Origin: Frondihabitans peucedani
Lineage (GTDB): Bacteria > Actinomycetota > Actinomycetes > Actinomycetales > Microbacteriaceae
DNA: 64,000 bases
Assembly (NCBI RefSeq): GCF_039537585.1
Contig: NZ_BAABAU010000001.1
Span: 1,116,001 to 1,180,000 of the forward strand
Direction: 5' to 3'
Below, in pieces: positions 45,261 through 53,370 of this stretch (positions are counted from its first letter, which is position 1; each line of letters begins with the position of its first letter). The notes under the pieces are model-generated. The model saw nothing but the letters and a program-made list of their open reading frames with translations. It made no database searches and had not been told where the DNA came from. A program made the position numbers and the translations under genes.

Positions 45261-45583
45261 GGGTTCGCTCCAGGAGGGGGTTCATGGGGTGGACGGTCAG
45301 GCTGCGGCAGCCCTCGTACCCCCCAAACTAGGGGGTCGCGGCCCTCCCCACACACTCCGTCAACATCTCCGTGGACAATTTCACCCCTTCACCCCCCTGT
45401 GGAGGCCGCGCCCGCCCCTGCTCCGGTCGTCCCTGGAGCCGTCCGCAATGCGCACGCAGAGCGGGCCACGGGAGGTTGCGCAGCAACCGACCAACCGGAG
45501 CCGCCGCGGCGAAGCCGCCACGCGGCGAAGCCGCCAGACAAGCACCGCGGGCTGTGGGAGGTTGCGCAGCAACCGACTAACAG
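45261..45583. other. Gene-free stretch between GH16 copy 2 and tRNA-Thr
   Basis: 323 bp without a credible gene. It holds a near-perfect palindrome ACCCCCCAAACTAGGGGGT (45318-45336) upstream of GH16 copy 2, with TAGTTT in its centre on the minus strand as a possible -10 or operator. Further along lie the tRNA-trailer repeats listed separately. Confidence 0.6.
45470..45577 (-). repeat. tRNA-trailer repeats downstream of tRNA-Thr
   Basis: GGGAGGTTGCGCAGCAACCGAC occurs at 45470-45491 and 45556-45577; each is a small hairpin (GTTGC/GCAAC). Between them (about 45503-45551) lies a GC-rich element with GGCGGCTTCGCCGC hairpins. Its minus-strand core GGTGCTTGTCTGGCG also occurs downstream of tRNA-Pro at 61 kb, in the same orientation relative to the tRNA. 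Confidence 0.8.
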
Positions 45584-45656
45584 AGCCGCCTGTCGGAATC
45601 GAACCGACGACCTTCTCATTACGAGTGAGACGCTCTACCGACTGAGCTAAGGCGGC
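45584..45656 (-). tRNA. tRNA-Thr (anticodon CGT)
   Basis: Reads GCCGCCT...AGGCGGC for the acceptor stem, D-arm GCTCAGTCGGTAGAGC, anticodon arm TCTCACTCGTAATGAGA (anticodon CGT, decoding ACG) and T-arm GTCGGTTCGATTCCGAC. Length 73 nt including discriminator U; CCA is not encoded (CTG follows). Confidence 0.96.
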
Positions 45657-45661
45657 GTGGT

Positions 45662-45679
45662 TTCGGGCCGGGGCCCGAA
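45662..45679 (-). terminator. Palindrome between TetR gene and tRNA-Thr
   Basis: TTCGGGCC / GGCCCGAA with a 2-base centre. It could end the topA-tmk-holB-tetR transcript or act as a processing hairpin before the tRNA. No T-run. Confidence 0.4.
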
Positions 45680-45695
45680 CGCACAGTCAGATACA

Positions 45696-46361
45696 TTACC
45701 CGATGTCGGGAGCCTCCTGTGACATGAGCGCGGCGGCCCTGCCGAAGCTGTCGTCGAGGTGTGCGCGGAGGGTGGCGCCGACGGTCTCGCTCTCGTTCCG
45801 CTGTTCGACCCACTCGGCCCAGCCGTGTCGGAGGGCGGCCATGATCATGAGGGTCATCAGCTGGGCGTCGCTGGTGAGCTGCTCGGGATCCTGCGCCCGT
45901 TCGGGTCGGTCGTGCTCGAGGCGGCGGCGGACGGCGTCGCCGAGGGCTGCTTCGAAGTCGTGCATGCTGGCGGTCCGTCGGGCGAACAGCTCGGGGTGGT
46001 CGCGGAGGACTTCGCGGCGGGCGCGGACGAGTTCGCGGTCGGTGATGTTGGCTTCGGTTGCGGTCTCGATGAGGTCGACGACGTCGTGCAGGATCCTGCC
46101 GGGGCCGGTGCCGTGGACGAAGGGCAGCAGGCCGTCGCCCTCGGGCAGGACGGGCGGGTCGCCGACGACGGCGTCTTCTTTGGAGGGGAAGTAGTTGAAG
46201 AACGTCCGGGCGGAGACGTCGGCTTCTCGGCTGATCATGTCGACGGTCACGGCGTCGTAGCCGAGCTGTCGGACGAGGCGCAGGACTGCGACCTGGATGG
46301 CGCGCCGGGTGGCGAGTCGTTTGCGTTCGCGGAGGCCGGGCGGGGAGACGTCGTCGGTCAT
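45696..46361 (-). CDS. TetR-family transcriptional regulator
   Basis: A 221-residue repressor. The N-terminal HTH (about 12-58) has LRERKRLATRRAIQ, then AVTVDMISREADVSARTFFN and YFPSKEDAV, the classic TetR pattern. The ligand domain is unassigned. It lies 14 bp downstream of holB on the same strand, at the end of the topA-tmk-holB run, so it may be partly co-transcribed; its target is probably elsewhere. No efflux gene is adjacent. Confidence 0.88.
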   Translation of the reverse strand: MTDDVSPPGLRERKRLATRRAIQVAVLRLVRQLGYDAVTVDMISREADVSARTFFNYFPSKEDAVVGDPPVLPEGDGLLPFVHGTGPGRILHDVVDLIETATEANITDRELVRARREVLRDHPELFARRTASMHDFEAALGDAVRRRLEHDRPERAQDPEQLTSDAQLMTLMIMAALRHGWAEWVEQRNESETVGATLRAHLDDSFGRAAALMSQEAPDIG

Positions 46362-46375
46362 GAGGACATCTTGGC

Positions 46376-47524
46376 TTACCGGACGGGGTGGCGGCTGACT
46401 GCGATCAACATCGCCTCGAGTGCGAGGGCGGGTGCCACGTTGCCGTCGATGCGCGTGCGGGCCGTGCTGATGGCGTCCATCACGCGCAGCGTCGTCGCCG
46501 ATGTGGCCGCGGAGGCCGCCTGGTCGAGCTCGCTGCGGATGCTCTGGTTGATCGGCTCTTCGCTGACGCCGAGCTGGAGCAGCAGGATGTCGCGGTACAG
46601 CGAGAGCAGGTCGACCAGGATGCGGTCGATCCCGTCGCGGAGGCTCCGGGTGGCGCGCCGCTTCTGGTCGTCCTCGAGGGCGCGGAGCTGCGCGCGGAGG
46701 GCCGGCGGGACGGTGCCGCCGGGTGCGATGCCGAGGGATCGGAGGGCGCTCTCGCGTTCTTCGGCGTCGCGTTCGAGGGTGATCGCCTTGGCGTCCTCGC
46801 CGGCGACAGCGAGGAGTGTCGCCGCGGCGATGACGGCGTCGGAGACAGACCGGATGGCCAGGGCGGTCTCGAGCGTCTGGCGCCTCCGCGCACGGGCGTC
46901 GGGGTCGGTCGCCAGGCGGTGCGCCATGCCGATGTGGCTTTGGGCCTCTCGGGCTGCGACGACCGCGGTCTCGGCGTCGACACCGTCGCGCTCGCGCAGC
47001 AGCTCGGCGACGTCGCCGACCGAGGGCACGCGGAGGCGGACGCTGCGGACGCGCGAGCGGATCGTGGGGATGAGGTCGGCCTCGCTGGGGGCGCACAGGA
47101 TCCAGACGGTCCGTGGCGGGGGCTCTTCGAGGGCCTTGAGCAGGACGTTGGAGGTGCGCTCGGTCATCCGGTCGGCGTCTTCGATGACCACGACCCGGTA
47201 GCGGCCGACGGACGGCGAGAACTGCGAGGCCTTCACGAGCTCGCGGACCTCGTCCATCTTGATGATGACCATCTCGGTGCTCAGGACGGCGAGGTCGGGG
47301 TGCGTGCGGGCCTGCACCTGCCGGACGGTGGCGTCTTCGTCTTCGGGGCCGCGCGAGAGGAGCGCCGCGGCGAACGCGTAGGCGAGGTTGGACCGCCCTG
47401 ATCCGGGCGGGCCGGTGATCAGCCAGGAGTGCGACATCGCGGTGTTGCCCGCGGCCGTGCTGGCGGCGGCGCGGAGCGAGCGGATCGCGTCGGCCTGCCC
47501 GGTGAGGTGATCCCAGACGCCCAT
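46376..47524 (-). CDS. holB: DNA polymerase III delta' subunit
   Basis: Clamp-loader ATPase-fold protein of 382 residues. The P-loop is GPPGSGRSN with Arg in place of the catalytic Lys, as expected for delta', which does not hydrolyse ATP. Sensor and arginine-finger regions are visible: VVIEDADRMTERTSNVLLKA, then LEEPPPRTVWIL and IRSRVRSVRL. 2 bp after tmk; the topA-tmk-holB order is common in actinobacteria. Confidence 0.92.
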   Translation of the reverse strand: MGVWDHLTGQADAIRSLRAAASTAAGNTAMSHSWLITGPPGSGRSNLAYAFAAALLSRGPEDEDATVRQVQARTHPDLAVLSTEMVIIKMDEVRELVKASQFSPSVGRYRVVVIEDADRMTERTSNVLLKALEEPPPRTVWILCAPSEADLIPTIRSRVRSVRLRVPSVGDVAELLRERDGVDAETAVVAAREAQSHIGMAHRLATDPDARARRRQTLETALAIRSVSDAVIAAATLLAVAGEDAKAITLERDAEERESALRSLGIAPGGTVPPALRAQLRALEDDQKRRATRSLRDGIDRILVDLLSLYRDILLLQLGVSEEPINQSIRSELDQAASAATSATTLRVMDAISTARTRIDGNVAPALALEAMLIAVSRHPVR

Positions 47525-47526
47525 TG

Positions 47527-48147
47527 TCAGGCCAGCTTAGCTCGGACCCGCTCGCGGATCAGGCCGGCGATCTCGTCGACGGGGAGGCCCGCGTCGACGA
47601 CCAGGAAGCGCTCGGGCTCGTCTGCCGCGAGGTCGAGGAACGCGGCCCGCACCCTCGCGTGGAACTCGGACGCCTCGGCCTCGAGCCGGTCGTACTCCGT
47701 CCGCGAGCGGTCGAGGCGGGCCCGGCTGGCTTCTTCGTCGAGGTCGAGCAGGATCGTGAGATCGGGCAGCAGGCCCTCGGCCGCCCAGAGCGACAGTGCG
47801 CGGATCTCGGCGGCGACGAGCACCCGCCCGGCTCCCTGGTAGGCCACCGACGAGTCGAGATAGCGGTCCTGGAGGACGATCTCGCCCCGCTCGAGGGCGG
47901 GGCGGACGAGCGTCGAGACGTGGTGCGCGCGGTCGGCGGCGTAGAGCAGGGCCTCTGCCCGGGGCGCGATGTGGCCGCGGCGGTGGAGCACCATCGAGCG
48001 GATCTCGTCGCCGAGCTCCGTGCCGCCGGGCTCGCGGGTGCGGACCACTCCGTGCCCGGACTCGGTCAGCCAGGTCTCGAGGAGGGCGGCCTGCGTCGAC
48101 TTGCCGACGCCGTCTCCCCCCTCGAGAGTGATGAAGAGGCCTGCCAC
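47527..48147 (-). CDS. tmk: Thymidylate kinase
   Basis: Phosphorylates dTMP to dTDP. 206 residues. P-loop EGGDGVGKST (about 9-18), DRx motif in LQDRYLDSSVAYQG, LID region with RSRTEYDRLE. GTG 48147 shares a base with the topA TAG stop (TAGTG), so translation is coupled. With tdk (62.8 kb) and deoA (5.6 kb), the thymidine salvage route is all in this window. Confidence 0.94.
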   Translation of the reverse strand: MAGLFITLEGGDGVGKSTQAALLETWLTESGHGVVRTREPGGTELGDEIRSMVLHRRGHIAPRAEALLYAADRAHHVSTLVRPALERGEIVLQDRYLDSSVAYQGAGRVLVAAEIRALSLWAAEGLLPDLTILLDLDEEASRARLDRSRTEYDRLEAEASEFHARVRAAFLDLAADEPERFLVVDAGLPVDEIAGLIRERVRAKLA

Positions 48148-51146
48148 TACTCGGACTCGGTCGCCGTCGTGGTGGCTGTCGTCTTCGGGTTGCCGGTCTT
48201 GGCAGCGGGAGCGCGACGCGCGGTCGTCTTGGCAGCCGCCGTCTTTGTCGCCGCCGTCTTGGTCGCAGCCGTCTTGGTCGCGGCGGCCTTGGTCGCCGCA
48301 GGCTTCTTGGCGGCTGGCTTCTTCGCGGCGGGCTTCTTCGCGGCGGGCTTCTTCGCGGGGGCCTTCTTCGCAGCCGGCTTCTTGGCCGGTCCCTTGGCCC
48401 GCTTGTCGGCGATCAGCTGGACGGCGCGGTCGAAGTCGACCTCCTCGACGGTCTCGCCGCGCGGGATCGTCGCGTTGGTCTCGCCGTCGGTCACGTAGGC
48501 CCCGAATCGGCCGTCCTTGATCTTGATGGCCTTGCCGCTGACAGGATCGGGCGCCTCGAACTCCTTGAGGGCGCTCGAGGCCCGTCGGGCCCCGTACTTG
48601 GGCTGAGCGTAGAGCTCGAGGGCGCCCGCGAGGTCGATGTCGAAGATCTGGTCCTCGCTCGTCAGCGACCGCGTGTCGGTGCCCTTCTTGAGGTAGGGAC
48701 CGTATCGGCCGTTCTGCGCCTGGATCTCCTCGCCCGACTCGGGGTCGAGCCCGACGGTCCGGGGCAGGTCGAGGAGTCGGAGAGCGGTCGCCAGGTCGAT
48801 GGAGTCGACGTCCATCGACTTGAAGAGCGAGGCGGTGCGCTCCTTGGGGAGCGCCGCCTTCTTGGCCGGAGCCTTCTTCTTGGCGGGCGCCTTCGTCAGC
48901 GTGGTGCCCTCCGCCTCGGACGGAGCCGCCGCGGCCGCGACCGGAGCGGCCTCGAGGATCTCGCCGGTGTCGGAGTCGACCGCCGCCTCGACCTCGACCT
49001 CGGGGGTGCGCTCGGTGACGTAGGGGCCGAAGCGGCCGTCTTTCGCGACGACCTCCTTGCCGGAGTCGGGGTTGACTCCCAGCACGCGGTCGCCGACGAC
49101 GGGCGCGTCGATGAGCTCGCGGGCCCGGGCGGGCGTGAGCTCGTCGGGGGCGAGGTCTTCGGGGACGTTGACGCGGCGAGGCGTCTCGGGGTCTTCTCCC
49201 GGCGCCTCGAGGTAGGGCCCGTAGCGGCCGATGCGGAGGGTGAGCCCTTCGCCGAGGGGGATCGAGTTGATGTCGCGGGCGTCGATCTCGCCCAGGTTGT
49301 CGATGACCTTGCGGAGGCCGCGGTGGGTCTCGTTGCCGAAGTAGAAGCCGTTGAGCCAGTCGACCCGGTCGGCCGCGCCGTCGGCGATGAGGTCGAGGTC
49401 GTCCTCCATGCTGGCCGTGAAGTCGTACTCGACGAGGTCGCCGAAGTACTCCTCGAGCAGCCGCACCACGCTGAACGCGATCCAGTTGGGCACGAGCGCC
49501 GTGCCGCGCGGGGTCACGTAGCCGCGGTCGACGATGGTCGACATGATCGCCGCGTACGTGGAGGGGCGCCCGATGCCGAGCTCTTCGAGTGTCTTGACGA
49601 GGCTCGCCTCCGTGTAGCGGGGCGGAGCGCTGGTGTCGTGGCCCTTGGCCTCGACGTCGTCGAGCGCGAGCGCCTGACCCTCGGTCAGCGACGGCAGCTT
49701 GGCCTCGGCAGGTCCGGCGTCGGCGTGGCGCTCTTCGTCCTGGCCCTCCTCGTAGGCGGCGAGGAAGCCGCGGAACGTGATGACGGTGCCCGTGGCGACG
49801 AACTCGGCGAGGGTGCCGCGCTGGCCTGCGCCGCGCGATCCGGCGTCGATGCCGTCGACGGCCTCGGTCGTGGTGGCCGCGACGACGACGGAGGCGGTCG
49901 ACCCCTTGGCGTCGGCCATCTGCGAGGCGACGGTGCGCTTCCAGATCAGGTCGTAGAGCTTCCAGTCGTTGCCGCGGAGGGTGCCCTCGAGCTGGCTCGG
50001 GGTCTTGAAGGTGTCGCCGGAGGGGCGGATCGCCTCGTGCGCCTCCTGCGCGTTCTTGCTCTTGCCGGAGTACAGGCGGGGCTTCTCGGGCACCGTCTCG
50101 GCGCCGTACAGCTTGGACGCCTGCGAGCGCGCCGCGTCGATCGCCTGCTGCGAGAGCGACGGCGAGTCGGTCCGCATGTAGGTGATGTAGCCGTTCTCGT
50201 AGAGGGACTGCGCGACGCTCATGGTCTGCCGTGCCGAGAAGCGGAGCTTGCGCGCCGCCTCCTGCTGGAGGGTCGACGTCGTGAACGGGGCGGCGGGGCG
50301 GCGTGTGTACGGCTTGGACTCGACCGACTGCACCACGACGGCGACGCCGGGCTCGTAGAGGGCGGTGGCGAGAGCCTGCGCGTTGCTGCCGTCGAGGGCG
50401 ATCGAGTCGCCCTTGAGCTGCCCGCGGTCGTCGAAGTCGCGACCGGTGGCGATCCTGGACCCGTTGACCCGGACGAGCCGCGACGGGAAGGGGAGGCGCT
50501 CGGTGACGGGCGAGAAGATCGCACTGAGGTCCCAGTAGCTGGCGGAGACAAAGGCCAGGCGCTCTCGCTCCCGGTCGACGACGAGGCGCGTCGCGGCCGA
50601 CTGGACGCGGCCCGCGGAGAGTCCGGGGCCGACCTTCCGCCAGAGCACCGGCGAGACCTCGTAGCCGTAGAGGCGGTCGAGGATCCGCCGTGTCTCCTGG
50701 GCGTCGACGAGCGCGGTGTCGAGCTCGCGGGTGTTCTCCTGCGCCTTCTGGATCGCGTCTTTGGTGATCTCGTGGAACACCATGCGCTTGACGGGGACCT
50801 TGGGCTTGAGCTCCTGGAGGAGGTGCCACGCGATGGCCTCGCCCTCGCGGTCCTCATCAGTCGCGAGGTAGAGCTCGTCGGCACCCTTGAGGGCGCGCTT
50901 CAGGTCGGCGACGGTCTTCTTCTTCGCGTCGGAGACCACGTAGTACGGCTCGAAGCCGTTCTCGACGTCGACGGAGAACTTGCCGAGGGAGCCCTTCTTG
51001 AGCTCCGCCGGAAGGTTCTTGGGCTCGACGAGGTCGCGGATGTGGCCGACGGACGCCAGCACCTCGTATCCGCTGCCCAGATACTGACCGATCGTCTTCG
51101 CCTTCGCGGGCGACTCGACGATGACCAGTTTCTTCGTGCCTGGCAC
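48147..51146 (-). CDS. topA: DNA topoisomerase I
   Basis: Type IA topoisomerase, 999 residues, relaxing negative supercoils. The Toprim domain begins KKLVIVESPAKAKTI (5-19) with ATDEDREGEA (about 94-103). The active tyrosine is in GYITYMRTDS (about 310). Instead of zinc ribbons the C-terminus has four to five actinobacterial repeat modules (GRYGPYLKKG, GRFGAYVTDG types) and a long Lys/Ala/Thr tail (PAKKPAAKK repeats, about 900-990) that should bind DNA. GTG 51146 has AAGGAG upstream. Confidence 0.97.
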   Translation of the reverse strand: MPGTKKLVIVESPAKAKTIGQYLGSGYEVLASVGHIRDLVEPKNLPAELKKGSLGKFSVDVENGFEPYYVVSDAKKKTVADLKRALKGADELYLATDEDREGEAIAWHLLQELKPKVPVKRMVFHEITKDAIQKAQENTRELDTALVDAQETRRILDRLYGYEVSPVLWRKVGPGLSAGRVQSAATRLVVDRERERLAFVSASYWDLSAIFSPVTERLPFPSRLVRVNGSRIATGRDFDDRGQLKGDSIALDGSNAQALATALYEPGVAVVVQSVESKPYTRRPAAPFTTSTLQQEAARKLRFSARQTMSVAQSLYENGYITYMRTDSPSLSQQAIDAARSQASKLYGAETVPEKPRLYSGKSKNAQEAHEAIRPSGDTFKTPSQLEGTLRGNDWKLYDLIWKRTVASQMADAKGSTASVVVAATTTEAVDGIDAGSRGAGQRGTLAEFVATGTVITFRGFLAAYEEGQDEERHADAGPAEAKLPSLTEGQALALDDVEAKGHDTSAPPRYTEASLVKTLEELGIGRPSTYAAIMSTIVDRGYVTPRGTALVPNWIAFSVVRLLEEYFGDLVEYDFTASMEDDLDLIADGAADRVDWLNGFYFGNETHRGLRKVIDNLGEIDARDINSIPLGEGLTLRIGRYGPYLEAPGEDPETPRRVNVPEDLAPDELTPARARELIDAPVVGDRVLGVNPDSGKEVVAKDGRFGPYVTERTPEVEVEAAVDSDTGEILEAAPVAAAAAPSEAEGTTLTKAPAKKKAPAKKAALPKERTASLFKSMDVDSIDLATALRLLDLPRTVGLDPESGEEIQAQNGRYGPYLKKGTDTRSLTSEDQIFDIDLAGALELYAQPKYGARRASSALKEFEAPDPVSGKAIKIKDGRFGAYVTDGETNATIPRGETVEEVDFDRAVQLIADKRAKGPAKKPAAKKAPAKKPAAKKPAAKKPAAKKPAATKAAATKTAATKTAATKTAAAKTTARRAPAAKTGNPKTTATTTATESE

Positions 51147-51685
51147 GGGACTCCTTGGATGGTGGTAAGGACTGCCTGCGAAACGCGCAGGCGGCTTGAG
51201 TCGTTGTCTCGACAGATGGCCGATTCACGAGAGAGCAGATGCCCGACGGCCTCTTCGCCCCGCCGATCGGTGAGATCGCACGATGTCGGTGCACCCGACA
51301 GGCACACCATACACACACCGGGCGGGGGTCTCGCTCTTCCTTTCTTGGAAGGAGCAGTGCGCAGCCCGGACGCACGAGGCGGCGGACCGGCCGTCGCCGA
51401 GACGTGGATCGACAGTCCTCCGACGGCCCCGCCGACCCGCACCGTGACCGTGTCCCCGCTCACCTCGCACGTCTCGAGGACGGCTCGATCGGCCTCCGCG
51501 ACGGTGCGCGCCGCCTCGCACGGAGACATCGGCAGAAGGCCCGCGAGACCATCCGCGGCAGCGAGCGCAGCCGCGTCGGCAGCCCCGGAGAGACGGTGCC
51601 GCTCGATCAGGACGCCCGAGGTCAGGACCGTCATCGAGCCGATCGCCACGACCACTCCGAGGAGGGCGGCTGTGAAGACGGTCAC
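50900..51685 (-). CDS. TadE-like pseudopilin/secretion protein with anomalous 3' end (Rv3654c-like)
   Basis: Starts at GTG 51685 (GAGG five bases upstream), 7 bp after the TadE stop. The first ~105 residues are the expected family: hydrophobic helix TVFTAALLGVVVAIGSM, then LSGAADAAALAAADGLAG and a short C-terminal strand VRVGGAVGGLSIHVSA. Family members as I remember them end about here, but this frame has no stop until 50900. It adds about 155 residues and runs 247 nt into topA in another frame. The tail is not protein-like (Arg/Ser-rich), so a mutated stop or frameshift near 51370 is likely; the true end is uncertain. Confidence 0.6.
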   Translation of the reverse strand: MTVFTAALLGVVVAIGSMTVLTSGVLIERHRLSGAADAAALAAADGLAGLLPMSPCEAARTVAEADRAVLETCEVSGDTVTVRVGGAVGGLSIHVSATAGPPPRASGLRTAPSKKGRARPPPGVCMVCLSGAPTSCDLTDRRGEEAVGHLLSRESAICRDNDSSRLRVSQAVLTTIQGVPCQARRNWSSSSRPRRRRRSVSIWAADTRCWRPSATSATSSSPRTFRRSSRRAPSASSPSTSRTASSRTTWSPTRRRRPSPT

Positions 51686-51692
51686 GGCGCCC

Positions 51693-52052
51693 TCATCCCC
51701 CGCCCTCGGGCGCGCAGCTCTCCGCGGAGAGCGAAACCCCTTTCGCCAGCGGACCGATCGAGGCAGTGCGGCGGAGGTGCACGCACACCAGCCCTCCTCT
51801 CGTGATGTCGACCTCGGCACCCGGGGCGAGGTGGCGGACGGCGAGGTCGACCAGCCCGTCGTCGCCCCGGCCCGCGGCACGAGCGGCGACGCCTGCTGCG
51901 TCGGCCAGTCGGACGCCCTGGCCCGCGACGCCGACGGCGCCGACGGACAGCGCCGTGACGAGCAGGAGCGCAGGCAGGACGACGGCGAACTCGGCTGTGA
52001 CGGTCCCCTCCTCCCCGCTGGAGCGCAGCCGGTCATCCGACGGTGAGCGCAC
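51693..52052 (-). CDS. TadE-family pilus assembly protein
   Basis: A 119-residue minor pseudopilin. The hallmark is EEGTVTAEFAVVLPALLLVT (about 14-33), a TadE N-terminal helix with the conserved Glu, followed by a hydrophobic segment. The rest is a small extracellular domain with two cysteines (VCVHLR and SCAPEGGG). GTG 52052 overlaps the upstream pilin gene by 20 bp. Part of the Flp/Tad locus with a TadA ATPase and TadB/C protein. Confidence 0.85.
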   Translation of the reverse strand: MRSPSDDRLRSSGEEGTVTAEFAVVLPALLLVTALSVGAVGVAGQGVRLADAAGVAARAAGRGDDGLVDLAVRHLAPGAEVDITRGGLVCVHLRRTASIGPLAKGVSLSAESCAPEGGG

Positions 52053-52266
52053 GCTTCACCAGCTCGGTCAGGACCGACTGGATGGCCCCGGAGCGCAGGA
52101 TCGTGACGAGGACGCCCGCGAACGACACCGCGGCCATGATGACGATCGCGTACTCGGCCGTCGCAGCTCCTTCGTCGTCTCGGAGCACCTCCAGGAGCGG
52201 GCGCCCTGAGGAGGAAGGAGAGGGAGCGGAATGGGAAGGGTGAGGAGAAGGAGAAGAGGGAGTCAC
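52033..52266 (-). CDS. Flp-type pilin / DUF4244 small membrane protein
   Basis: 77 residues with a Ser/Pro-rich leader and the segment DEGAATAEYAIVIMAAVSFA, a Flp-pilin-like helix whose G/A-x4-E resembles a prepilin peptidase site. Homologues sit between TadB/C and TadE in actinobacteria (Rv3656c in M. tuberculosis). It is probably the major pilus subunit or a pseudopilin. GTG 52266 is the start; it overlaps TadE by 20 bp, which suggests coupled translation. Confidence 0.8.
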   Translation of the reverse strand: MTPSSPSPHPSHSAPSPSSSGRPLLEVLRDDEGAATAEYAIVIMAAVSFAGVLVTILRSGAIQSVLTELVKRALTVG

Positions 52267-52350
52267 GGTGGCCTTTCTGTTGGACGGCTTCAGTCTCGAG
52301 GGAGCGGCAGGGACGGGGAGTGCCGCGGCACCGGGCCGGTGGACGGCGGC

Positions 52351-53370
52351 TCACGTCATGAGGCCTGTGGAGGAGAGGAGCGCCACGACGAGCGGCACGA
52401 CCCCGACGAGGACGAAGGCCGGCAGGATGCACACCCCGAGCGGCAGCATCAGCGTCACTCCGAGACGCTCCGCAGCGATCGACGCCCGTGCTCGCGCCTC
52501 GCGACGAGTCTCCGCGGCCGCCGACCGCAGCAGTGCGGCTCCGGGCACCCCTGCGGTCTCGGAGAGCTCGACGAGGGCGTCGACCTCGTCGACGGGGGTC
52601 GGGATCCTGCTCTCGGGGCAGTGTCGTTCGAGGGCCGACTCGACCGACCGCCGCGCGTCGGGCCAGGAGCCTCCGGCGCCCAGGGCGACAGCGAGGAGCT
52701 CGAGGTCGAGCCCCGGCACACCCGGGGGCGGTGTGGCCCGCGCGAGGAGCCTCCGGTTCCAGCCCCTCGCCAGGGCGACGAGCGAGCCCGCGACCAGGAG
52801 GGAGCCCCAGCCCACCGGTGTCGAAGCCAGGACCCGCAGCGTGTCGAAGCCCAGCAGGCTGCCGAGCAGGAATCCCACGGCGGGCAGCGCGAGCACGATC
52901 CTCGACGTCGCGATCGGTCCGCTGAGCGCGATCTCGCTCTCGCGACGCGACTGCGTGAGTGCCCGGGCAGACGCTGCACTCGACCGGAGGCAGTCGGCCA
53001 GCGGGGCACCGCTCCTCTCGGAGACCTCCCACGCGGCGGCGAGCTGCTGCCACTCGCCGAGAGGCACCGCTCTGGCAGGAGCCGCCTCGAGGGCCGCCGA
53101 CAGGGCCTCGGCCCCCGGACGGCCTCGGGCGAGCGCCTCGGCGACGGACCGCACCACCAGCCCCTCCGGGTGATCGCCCCCGGCCGCGGCCAGGTGCCCC
53201 CACGCGGCGGCCGGTGCGATGCCCGCCTCGAGCAGGACGGCGAGCCGCTCGAGGGCGACGGCGCTGGTCCCGGCGGGCGTTTGCACCCGGGCCGACGGGA
53301 GCAGCGCCCCGAGACGCCCGGCGTGAGGCGGTCTCCCCGGCCTCCCCACGCTCCTACGCCTCGACGACAT
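52351..53370 (-). CDS. TadB/TadC-like type II secretion F domain protein
   Basis: 339-residue inner membrane platform of the pilus. It has two regions like GspF domains: AVALERLAVLLEAGIAPAAA near 40 and VDALVELSETAGVPGAAL near 265, separated by membrane spans (about 155-200) and followed by spans at the C-terminus. Many Tad loci encode TadB and TadC separately (Rv3658c, Rv3657c); here one gene of this size exists, so it is either a fusion or one has been lost. It overlaps tadA by 17 bp. Confidence 0.78.
   Translation of the reverse strand: MSSRRRSVGRPGRPPHAGRLGALLPSARVQTPAGTSAVALERLAVLLEAGIAPAAAWGHLAAAGGDHPEGLVVRSVAEALARGRPGAEALSAALEAAPARAVPLGEWQQLAAAWEVSERSGAPLADCLRSSAASARALTQSRRESEIALSGPIATSRIVLALPAVGFLLGSLLGFDTLRVLASTPVGWGSLLVAGSLVALARGWNRRLLARATPPPGVPGLDLELLAVALGAGGSWPDARRSVESALERHCPESRIPTPVDEVDALVELSETAGVPGAALLRSAAAETRREARARASIAAERLGVTLMLPLGVCILPAFVLVGVVPLVVALLSSTGLMT

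Noticed and set aside
49323-52046. Open frame of about 900 codons opposite topA and the Tad genes
   Set aside because: Shadow frame with low-complexity composition; topA on the other strand has all catalytic motifs.
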